Below, piece after piece: positions 1 through 5,207 of a DNA stretch of 6,784 bases. The notes beneath the pieces are model-generated. The model was not told where the DNA came from. It ran no database searches and saw only the letters and a program-made list of their open reading frames with translations. Position numbers and translations under genes: made by a program. How positions within the stretch are numbered: the stretch's first letter is position 1; every line of letters starts with the position of its first letter. Source of the DNA: an uncultured Phycisphaerae bacterium (lineage in GTDB: Bacteria > Planctomycetota > Phycisphaerae > Sedimentisphaerales > Anaerohalosphaeraceae). Where the stretch lies: NCBI GenBank assembly GCA_937995495.1, contig CALKKA010000149.1, forward strand, positions 1 to 6,784, written 5' to 3'.

Positions 1-2
1 TA

Positions 3-161
3 CTGCCGATGCTTTATGCGACGGGCGCCGGTTCCGAAATCCAACGGCCTCTTGTGGTTGTGATATTTGGCGGTATGATCAGCTCATTAATACTTGAATT
101 GATCGTTCTTCCTGTTTTATATGTTCTGGTTAATCCCGATAAAACTTCTGACAGACCTTGA
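3..161 (+). CDS. RND heavy-metal/multidrug efflux pump, CzcA/CusA-like, C-terminal end only
   Basis: Frame 3 is open from the left edge to a TGA at 159-161 and gives 52 residues. They include the segment ATGAGSEIQRPLVVVIFGG, followed by a hydrophobic stretch (MISSLILELIVLPVLYVLV) and a short polar tail. In the CzcA/CusA branch of RND pumps, the motif 'TGxGxEIQRPLA' precedes the last transmembrane helix and the 'LPVLY' end, so the match is close and in the right place. Such proteins are the inner-membrane, proton-driven part of a tripartite pump that exports metal ions or drugs across the envelope. The start, periplasmic domains and substrate-defining residues lie outside the window, so the substrate cannot be told. 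It is convergent with the phosphorylase gene and unrelated to it in function. The very short tail after the last helix is normal for the family. Confidence 0.9.
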   Translation: MPMLYATGAGSEIQRPLVVVIFGGMISSLILELIVLPVLYVLVNPDKTSDRP

Positions 162-163
162 AC

Positions 164-324
164 TAGAGCATGTCAAGAAACGATATAACCGCTTATGCCT
201 GTTGCGGCTTCGTCTGGCGGCGTTGAAAATACTCGCCAATGAATAGCATTGACTGCGTTTTTCGCCTTGCCAGACTCGTCCTCACGACGGCCTAAGAAGT
301 CACATAATTACTTGAAATGCTCTA
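164..324. mobile_element. MITE-like non-autonomous element with terminal inverted repeats, possibly IS630/Tc1-type
   Basis: The ends read CTAGAGCATGTCAAG (163-177) and CTTGAAATGCTCTAG (311-325); these are reverse complements at 14 of 15 positions. Further in, GTCTGGC (212-218) pairs with GCCAGAC (269-275), and the centre is a small hairpin, CAATG (237-241) and CATTG (247-251), around a 5-base loop. The two halves can be aligned along most of their length with mismatches, so the whole unit can fold as one long hairpin. It has no open reading frame of note. Some IS630-family elements insert into CTAG and duplicate TA. Read this way, the repeats are GAGCATGTCAAG and its partner, with TA copies at 164-165 and 323-324. 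The family assignment is inference. The element begins 2-3 bases after the pump stop codon and could serve as that gene's 3' structure. Confidence 0.75.
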
Positions 325-325
325 G

Positions 326-414
326 AATCCATGACATCCCGACTTGCCGGACACAACGGAACAACCACCGCTTTAACCTATATGGTACAAGCCGAGAGGC
401 TGAACAGGGCGTAT
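326..414. other. Gene-free spacer between the inverted-repeat element and the terminator
   Basis: With the element and the terminator, this forms a 318-base gap between convergent genes (162-479). A plus-strand reading frame from 331 to 573 crosses it, but that frame runs through the terminator and into the antisense of the phosphorylase gene, has no recognisable protein features and no good ribosome binding site. I see no gene, promoter or clear repeat here. Confidence 0.6.
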
Positions 415-463
415 AAAAAAAGACCTCTGCATGATTCTGGAGCCGAGGTCTTTATCTTTTTGA
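415..463 (-). terminator. Bidirectional intrinsic terminator after the phosphorylase gene
   Basis: AAAGACCTC (419-427) and GAGGTCTTT (445-453) form a 9-bp perfect stem around a 17-base loop. Read on the minus strand, the stem follows the phosphorylase stop codon by about 27 bases and is followed by a run of six T. Read on the plus strand, it is followed by TTTATCTTTTT, so it can also stop leftover transcription arriving from the pump gene. This is the usual arrangement between convergent genes. Confidence 0.85.
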
Positions 464-479
464 ACGACAAATCCCCGAT

Positions 480-3400
480 TCATCCAAGCCACACATCGAC
501 CCGCTTCATCTTACGCCGGCGAATCTTCTCGGCCAGTTCACCCGTAATCGCCGAGCCGATCACTTCATGCTGATTGTCAAGCAGGTATTTGACGGGGCGA
601 ACGCCGTTCTTGCCAAATGTGTCTTTTTTTGGGGGGTTATGGTACACCAGCAAAATGTTCCCCAACAACGCACAAGCAAAGGCATTTTCAGGGACCTGAA
701 CCTGCTGGCCGCACCAGTCAGCTTCAACAGGTTGTGAAGTGAACCAGGTGGCCGGTAATGCAGGCTGAATACTGAATGTCAGTTGCCCATCCTGCATCGC
801 GAACGGCCGCTGTCCAACCGTCATCAACAGCCAGATATGGATGTACTCTGCGGTACTTCCGCTGAGCCGTGCGACAAAGCCCCGGCCCCAGGTGTTCATG
901 TCCGGGTTCGCAGACGATGCAATGAACGAGCTGTTCTCCAGCACGCTTCTGCCGTAGACCTCCGGGGCCATAAACGGAACCAGCATTGTCTTGGCGTCCT
1001 CATAAAACTCCTCGTTCAGTCCGTGCCGTAATAGTTCGAGCAGGTACTTATATGACATGTGCATCCAGATGGACTCATTCTCAAACCAGCCGCGGGTAAA
1101 GGTTCTTGCCCGGCCGATCTCCTGAGGACAGTCATTTAGACACTCATTCAACTTGTACATTTTGATCTTATCATCAAAGACCGGGCTCTTGCGAACGGCT
1201 CGATAAATCTCTTTGGCCTTATTGGAGTCCTTGAGCGTCCTGAGCCAGCGCACCTGTCCTTCCAGGAAGAGCGGCAAGGGCTCCTGTTTGAGCTTGGTGA
1301 TCTTTGCAAACGGTGTGTTTTCCCGTCCGGGCTTATAGCGGATTGACCCATCCTCGTTCTTTTGCGGTTCCAGATCCAGCGGAACCCCCTTAAAGAATGT
1401 ATGCAGCATCCCGCTCTTGGGATCGTATGAATTCTCGACGGCCTTTTCCGCACGGGCCTTTGTGCCCTCGAGTAGAGCGGTCAGCGTTTTTGCACTAACG
1501 GTTTTGGTTTCCTTGCTGTGGCATCCGTAGATCGACTGCCGGTACTTTTCACGGATCTCAAGACTGGCGTTCCAGTCATAGTCGCCGCCCAGATCACTGA
1601 CAACCTGATCGATCAGATCGGCCACCGCAACCGGCATCTCAGTGTCAGGAATCACGGCCAGGTTTTCCAGCAGCCAACCGGCCAGTGCTGCCACTTCGGC
1701 GCTTTCACAGGAAGACGAGCCAAACAAACCCGGCAAGCCGTTCATGGAGTCGTTCCAACCAGGTCGCCCGGCTTCCATCTCGATACCCTTCAGGTCATGG
1801 TCAAACGAAACGGCCTTGACCGCCAACAACGCACACAGCTTGCCCAATACGGTCACCGGAGGCAGATCCATGGTTGTTCCGGCAACCTCGATGACCGCGT
1901 CCAACTGCAGCGGCATCCCGGACGGCAGGATGACATATTTGTCGTCGCGTTTGACAACCTGGGTGCCTTCATAGAACCAGCTGATGTCGGCCTTTTCAGT
2001 CAAAACGGTGTCGATATGATCCGGGTAGATCGCAGCAAACGATTCCAGCAGATCCACCACATAATCCCAGTGATCGACCCAGTAGCCGCCTTCGCATCCG
2101 CCGGCGAGAAGTTTACGGTCACATTTTGAAAGGATCTCCTCAAGCCATGCGTTTCGATCCTTCAGGTCAATCTTAAACTTGTCTACCCAGTGCAGAAGCT
2201 GGCCCGGATGGAATTCTTTGTGGAAAATGCTGAGAAATTCCTTCTTGGCCTCATCGTCTTTGGCCGGGCAGAGTGCCTCCGCCTGGTCATCTGAAAGCTG
2301 CCAGTAATACCCTTTGATGCCGAGCGGATTGTACCCGTCAGCCTGCAGGAGCTCGGCAAACATCCGTATCTCCTGATCCCACAACTGGGGATAAAACCAG
2401 TTGTCGCACCTGCGGTTCTGGCAAATATCCCGGTAGTTGCCGACACCACTTGACAAGGGATGCGGCGGCAGCTCAAAGAAATTATAATCACGCTCAAGGT
2501 CGCCGTGCCTCCTGGAGTAAATATGCAGGGGTGTGTCACCCTGCTTTGAAGGCAGGATATAGGGAACCCCGCCGCGAAGCACATTGTCCAGGTAGTTCTG
2601 CTTGGAATAGGCATCCACAAGCGGCTGTCCTGATATAGTAAACGCCGGCATAAGAATGTCATCCAATAACTCCTTGCTGTCAACCGATGCTTTATCAACA
2701 TCACTACAGGTCTTGAAGCCAGGCAGGAAATTGGCCAGCATTTCATCATTCGGCGAGAATCCGGCGAGCGAGACCAACTGAACAGACTGGCCCGGTTCTA
2801 ATTGTGCCTCGAGCGGCGTCAGTGCACAGGGGAGCCTGTTTTCCCATATCTGTGCATCACGGTCAATCTGGTCATTTTCAATAAAGAGCCGGGGTGTCAC
2901 CAAGTCGTTGTTGGGGCCGAAGATCAGATCCGGATCAACAAACGGCTCTACCTGCTCTAACTTCCCGTCGATGACCTTCCATGAAGCGTAAAAGTTACCT
3001 TGAACGACTTTGGTCACCTCCGCTTCATCATGAGCCACTACTTTCGAGGCATAAAACGGCACTTTTCCACACACCAACCGAACCGAGGCATAGGCCTCAC
3101 TGATGCGCCGCATGGCCTTGATGCCATAATCGCTGTAACCGATCGGAAGAATGAGACCCAGACCGTCAAGGACATCCAGTTTTTGGGTTCGTTTGGAAGA
3201 ATTTGTAATTTTAACTGTTCTAAACAGTGAGCCGATCGGTTTATTGACAGGCGAAAAATATTCAACGTCAAACGTCAGTCCGAGTGTATGATTAACCTCT
3301 GAAATGCCAAGACGATCGGGCTCAATACTCATTGAACGCTTTATGTCGTGGCTGCGGCTGTCGTTGCCTTTTTGAAACGGCTCGTAATAATCACCATCGA

Positions 3401-3662
3401 TCTTGCAGAATGTTCTGAAACCCTGTGTCGTCACAAGCTGATAGGCCCATGTGGCCGGCAGGAACTCGGCGATCGAATTATCTTTGTTGGCAACACCAAA
3501 TGACACGACAGACTGCCCCCGGTTGACATACATGCACCATAGCGGGACACCATCCACACCGCCAATACCCGGCAGAAAACTGGAGAAAGCCGGCTGCTGG
3601 TCAAAACGTTGGATCTGGAATCGCCCCTGCTCATCCAAGGCATACTCATCAAGCATGTTCAT
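480..3662 (-). CDS. Large GH94-like (GH94/GH149-type) inverting glycoside phosphorylase
   Basis: The protein has 1060 residues from ATG 3662, or 1091 from ATG 3755. I prefer 3662: AAGGTGA lies 5 bases upstream, the family-like N-terminus starts right there (YALDEQGRFQIQRF), and the 31 extra codons are AT-rich. By GH94 family pattern, an N-terminal beta-sandwich (about 1-330) is followed by an (alpha/alpha)6 barrel. Within the barrel, YRDICQ (410-415) matches the YRDxxQ motif whose Asp is the general acid, here D412. GWNDSMN (about 635-641) corresponds to the family's 'DWNDGM' segment, and LSGSTAEYIHIW (from 933) to the phosphate-binding 'TGTAxW' region. Such enzymes cleave beta-linked oligosaccharides with phosphate to give an alpha-sugar 1-phosphate, usually in the cytoplasm; no signal peptide is visible. 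Ordinary GH94 enzymes have about 800 residues, so the size points to a GH149-like or undefined branch. Substrate unknown; a beta-glucan oligosaccharide is a guess. Confidence 0.85.
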   Translation of the reverse strand: MNMLDEYALDEQGRFQIQRFDQQPAFSSFLPGIGGVDGVPLWCMYVNRGQSVVSFGVANKDNSIAEFLPATWAYQLVTTQGFRTFCKIDGDYYEPFQKGNDSRSHDIKRSMSIEPDRLGISEVNHTLGLTFDVEYFSPVNKPIGSLFRTVKITNSSKRTQKLDVLDGLGLILPIGYSDYGIKAMRRISEAYASVRLVCGKVPFYASKVVAHDEAEVTKVVQGNFYASWKVIDGKLEQVEPFVDPDLIFGPNNDLVTPRLFIENDQIDRDAQIWENRLPCALTPLEAQLEPGQSVQLVSLAGFSPNDEMLANFLPGFKTCSDVDKASVDSKELLDDILMPAFTISGQPLVDAYSKQNYLDNVLRGGVPYILPSKQGDTPLHIYSRRHGDLERDYNFFELPPHPLSSGVGNYRDICQNRRCDNWFYPQLWDQEIRMFAELLQADGYNPLGIKGYYWQLSDDQAEALCPAKDDEAKKEFLSIFHKEFHPGQLLHWVDKFKIDLKDRNAWLEEILSKCDRKLLAGGCEGGYWVDHWDYVVDLLESFAAIYPDHIDTVLTEKADISWFYEGTQVVKRDDKYVILPSGMPLQLDAVIEVAGTTMDLPPVTVLGKLCALLAVKAVSFDHDLKGIEMEAGRPGWNDSMNGLPGLFGSSSCESAEVAALAGWLLENLAVIPDTEMPVAVADLIDQVVSDLGGDYDWNASLEIREKYRQSIYGCHSKETKTVSAKTLTALLEGTKARAEKAVENSYDPKSGMLHTFFKGVPLDLEPQKNEDGSIRYKPGRENTPFAKITKLKQEPLPLFLEGQVRWLRTLKDSNKAKEIYRAVRKSPVFDDKIKMYKLNECLNDCPQEIGRARTFTRGWFENESIWMHMSYKYLLELLRHGLNEEFYEDAKTMLVPFMAPEVYGRSVLENSSFIASSANPDMNTWGRGFVARLSGSTAEYIHIWLLMTVGQRPFAMQDGQLTFSIQPALPATWFTSQPVEADWCGQQVQVPENAFACALLGNILLVYHNPPKKDTFGKNGVRPVKYLLDNQHEVIGSAITGELAEKIRRRKMKRVDVWLG
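3184..3198. repeat. Intragenic copy of the 15-base TGGGTTCGTTTGGAA word
   Basis: This is identical over 15 bases to 3945-3959 in the gap upstream, in the same orientation, and shares an 11-base core with the inverted copy at 3995-4005. Within the phosphorylase gene it codes for the segment SSKRTQ, which is not itself a family motif. It lies 464-478 bases downstream of the preferred start codon, a position comparable to auxiliary operators of LacI-type systems. Confidence 0.5.
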
Positions 3663-3667
3663 CTCTG

Positions 3668-3674
3668 TCACCTT
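3668..3674 (-). promoter_or_regulatory. Ribosome binding site that favours the 3662 start of the phosphorylase
   Basis: On the minus strand AAGGTGA is followed by CAGAG and then ATG at 3662, a strong Shine-Dalgarno match with 5-base spacing. The longer start at 3755 has only a distant purine stretch (AGAAAGAAG) about 14 bases upstream, and the ATG at 3713 has none. Confidence 0.55.
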
Positions 3675-3735
3675 CGCTGTCTTTTTATAAAAATATGAAA
3701 TCCTGTCGGACATTTTCGATGTCTTCGCAGTCTTA

Positions 3736-3765
3736 TTTTTAACATCTGTAATCATCTTAGGTCAA
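3736..3765 (-). promoter_or_regulatory. Weak candidate sigma70 promoter for the phosphorylase gene
   Basis: On the minus strand TTGACC (3760-3765) is separated by 18 bases from TAAAAA (3736-3741). The -35 is good (5 of 6) and the -10 poor (4 of 6). It makes sense only if translation starts at 3662, giving a leader of roughly 65 bases; it overlaps the longer start at 3755. No better promoter pair was found in the 3756-4011 gap. Confidence 0.3.
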
Positions 3766-3812
3766 CTTCTTTCTAATAAAAGACTTAACTTTCACTCTAT
3801 ACGAACCGCCCC

Positions 3813-3834
3813 CGGCGTCACTTTTTAACCGCCG
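3813..3834. repeat. Small hairpin in the region upstream of the phosphorylase
   Basis: CGGCG (3813-3817) and CGCCG (3830-3834) flank a 12-base AT-rich loop that contains TTTTTAA. It could fold in a leader RNA on the minus strand if transcription starts further upstream. No downstream T run, so not a clear terminator. Confidence 0.35.
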
Positions 3835-3865
3835 ATGACAGGACCGTCTCTTTTAAAACCGAACG

Positions 3866-3875
3866 GCTTCGAAGC
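3866..3875. promoter_or_regulatory. Palindrome GCTTCGAAGC, candidate LacI-type operator
   Basis: This is a perfect 10-bp palindrome with a central CG, which is the usual centre of LacI-family operators. It sits in the gap between the regulator and the phosphorylase, about 200 bases before the preferred start. No second copy was seen in the window, so the link to the neighbouring regulator is inference. Confidence 0.3.
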
Positions 3876-3911
3876 ACCGTGAAGCCCCTCAATCCTTCTA
3901 TAGCCTATTGA

Positions 3912-3937
3912 GTCCACGCTGAAGCATCCGTGTGGAC
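3912..3937. repeat. Hairpin GTCCACGC/GTGTGGAC in the regulator-phosphorylase gap
   Basis: GTCCACGC (3912-3919) pairs with GTGTGGAC (3930-3937), eight pairs with one G-T, around a 10-base loop. On the minus strand it lies about 75 bases past the regulator's stop codon. It lacks a T run, so it does not look like a standard intrinsic terminator. It is followed directly by a second small inverted repeat, ACCCA/TGGGT (3938-3949). Confidence 0.45.
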
Positions 3938-3944
3938 ACCCAAA

Positions 3945-4007
3945 TGGGTTCGTTTGGAAATTATGGGTTATTGTTTGATAATTCAGTCTTCTTCCCAAAC
4001 GAACCTA
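3945..4007. repeat. Nested inverted repeat directly after the LacI-family gene
   Basis: GGTTCGTTTGG (3947-3957) and CCAAACGAACC (3995-4005) are perfect 11-bp inverted arms. Inside them AATTAT (3959-3964) and ATAATT (3978-3983) form a second 6-bp stem. The outer arm begins 6 bases after the regulator's TAG on the minus strand. No T run follows, so it is either a structured 3' end or a pair of protein-binding sites. The left arm, extended as TGGGTTCGTTTGGAA (3945-3959), recurs exactly at 3184-3198 inside the phosphorylase gene. Confidence 0.65.
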
Positions 4008-4011
4008 GTTG

Positions 4012-5040
4012 CTATTGATTAAACGGTGGACCCGTTGTATTACGAACCACTAACTTTTCCTGCAGCAGAATCCGCTGCGGTTTGACCCGGCCTGGATGCT
4101 GGATTTGGTCCAGAAGCAACTCTGCCGCCACCTTCCCCATTTTATCAGAACCCAAATCGATAAAGGTCAGGCCCGGACTCATGACCTGATTGGCATATTC
4201 ATCACAAAAACACATGAGACTTAATCTCTCCGGAACCGCAATTTGCATTGAATGGGCGGCCTGCAAGAGATGTAAGGCTCCCATGTGACCGTAAGCCAGG
4301 ATTGCCGTCGCTCCCTTTTCGAGGACCGTTTCTTTGAGATAGTCCTCTGCTGAATCCAGCGATTCTCGGGAACCAAAAATCGGCCGAAGACCGAAGTCTT
4401 CCATTTTGGCGACATAGGCATCGTGACGGTCATTCAGGCTGCTGTGGTCGGCCAGATAGGGCGGCAAGGGTCCGCTGTAAGCAATCTTTGAATGGCCGAT
4501 CTGGCGTAAATGATCAAGCGCGGTGAATGCCCCCCCCCTGTCGTCGGGAACCACCGAGAAACCGTCATCCGGACAGGTCCCATTGACGACCACATAAGGA
4601 ATCCCCATCTGGAGAATCTCCTTCATTGTCGAATCCGTACATTTAGCGAGGATGGTCGCCCCATCAATCCTCCATGCCGGCATCTCACTGGCATCGGACT
4701 TGTGACGCGACATATCGACATTCACATCATACCCCTTATCAAGCGAGTCCATAATCTGGGTGATGTTGTTGACCACGGTCTGATAAATATTCCCCAAATC
4801 TCTGAGCGCGTGATTGCCCCCAAAGATATGGATCATCTGTGTTGACCGCATCGTTAAGCTTTTCGCGATTAGGTTGGGGCGGTAGTTGAGTTGCTTGGCA
4901 ACTTCGATAACCTTCAGACGGACCTCTTCCCTGACCGAAAAACCGTTGCCCAATCGGTTATTTAACACTCTGCTGGCAGTAGATTTACTGACACCTGCCT
5001 TGTCGGCAACATCGCTCAAGTTTGGAACGCCACTGGTCAT
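4012..5040 (-). CDS. LacI-family transcriptional regulator
   Basis: A complete 342-residue protein, the usual length for the family. Residues 8-27 (LSDVADKAGVSKSTASRVLN) form the helix-turn-helix, and NYRPNLIAKSL (52-62) is the hinge helix that enters the minor groove. The rest is a periplasmic-binding-protein-like effector domain: residues 164-189 (VVPDDRGGAF to KIAYSG) and 270-296 (PERLSLMCFCDE to FIDLG) match family patterns. Such proteins usually repress sugar genes until a sugar or sugar phosphate binds. ATG 5040 is preceded by GGAG at 4 bases and by a good promoter. The gene sits between two sugar-enzyme genes on the same strand, so control of one or both is likely; the effector is unknown. 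A run of nine G falls within codons 168-171. Confidence 0.95.
   Translation of the reverse strand: MTSGVPNLSDVADKAGVSKSTASRVLNNRLGNGFSVREEVRLKVIEVAKQLNYRPNLIAKSLTMRSTQMIHIFGGNHALRDLGNIYQTVVNNITQIMDSLDKGYDVNVDMSRHKSDASEMPAWRIDGATILAKCTDSTMKEILQMGIPYVVVNGTCPDDGFSVVPDDRGGAFTALDHLRQIGHSKIAYSGPLPPYLADHSSLNDRHDAYVAKMEDFGLRPIFGSRESLDSAEDYLKETVLEKGATAILAYGHMGALHLLQAAHSMQIAVPERLSLMCFCDEYANQVMSPGLTFIDLGSDKMGKVAAELLLDQIQHPGRVKPQRILLQEKLVVRNTTGPPFNQ
4530..4538. repeat. Nine-base C/G homopolymer inside the LacI-family gene
   Basis: Nine C on the plus strand (nine G in the coding sense) span the codons for R168, G169, G170 and A171 of the regulator. The frame is intact here. It is the longest G/C run in the window and lies in a conserved part of the effector domain. 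Confidence 0.9.
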
Positions 5041-5112
5041 CGATCTCCGCTTCCCTGGTCCTTGTCATTCATTCATATTTCAGCACACGCAACCGGTTTC
5101 TTGCTCACTCAG

Positions 5113-5141
5113 ATTGTATTCTTTAGGTACGCGTAAATCAA
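5113..5141 (-). promoter_or_regulatory. Sigma70 promoter of the LacI-family gene
   Basis: On the minus strand TTGATT (5136-5141) and TACAAT (5113-5118) are separated by exactly 17 bases, matching the consensus at 4 and 5 of 6 positions. Transcription would begin near 5106, giving a leader of about 65 bases. The spacer contains the palindrome TACGCGTA (5128-5135), with the central CG typical of LacI-family operators, so autoregulation is possible. Confidence 0.65.
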
Positions 5142-5154
5142 GCAAATTGTTGCT
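5141..5154. repeat. Inverted repeat AGCAA-ATTG-TTGCT at the -35 edge of the regulator promoter
   Basis: Perfect 5-bp arms (5141-5145 and 5150-5154) around four bases, touching the outer base of the -35 element. The position suits a binding site for an activator or repressor. No known consensus is recognised. Confidence 0.35.
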
Positions 5155-5207
5155 AAAAAACTTTCATCTTAAAAAAAATGCACATGCCGCCACGATCAAT
5201 TCAAATA

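Noticed and set aside
164..324. Hammerhead-type ribozyme inside the inverted-repeat element
   Set aside because: Some words (GAGGACGAG, GCGAAAAACGC on the minus strand) recall a ribozyme, but the conserved CUGANGA and GAAA core is not present in the right order.
331..573. 80-codon plus-strand reading frame after the pump gene
   Set aside because: It runs through the intrinsic terminator and into the antisense of the phosphorylase gene, and has no family resemblance or ribosome binding site.
1518..2129. 203-codon plus-strand reading frame opposite the phosphorylase
   Set aside because: It lies wholly antisense to a well-supported gene with clear catalytic motifs; its composition (rich in Q, R, H) is that of a shadow frame.
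2183..2749. 188-codon minus-strand frame within the phosphorylase
   Set aside because: It is a second frame of the same strand inside a gene whose main frame carries the catalytic motif; no independent start signals.
5171..5195. Intrinsic terminator after the glycosidase gene
   Set aside because: There is a run of eight T on the minus strand, but the preceding sequence (GGCATGTGC) cannot form a stem of useful length.
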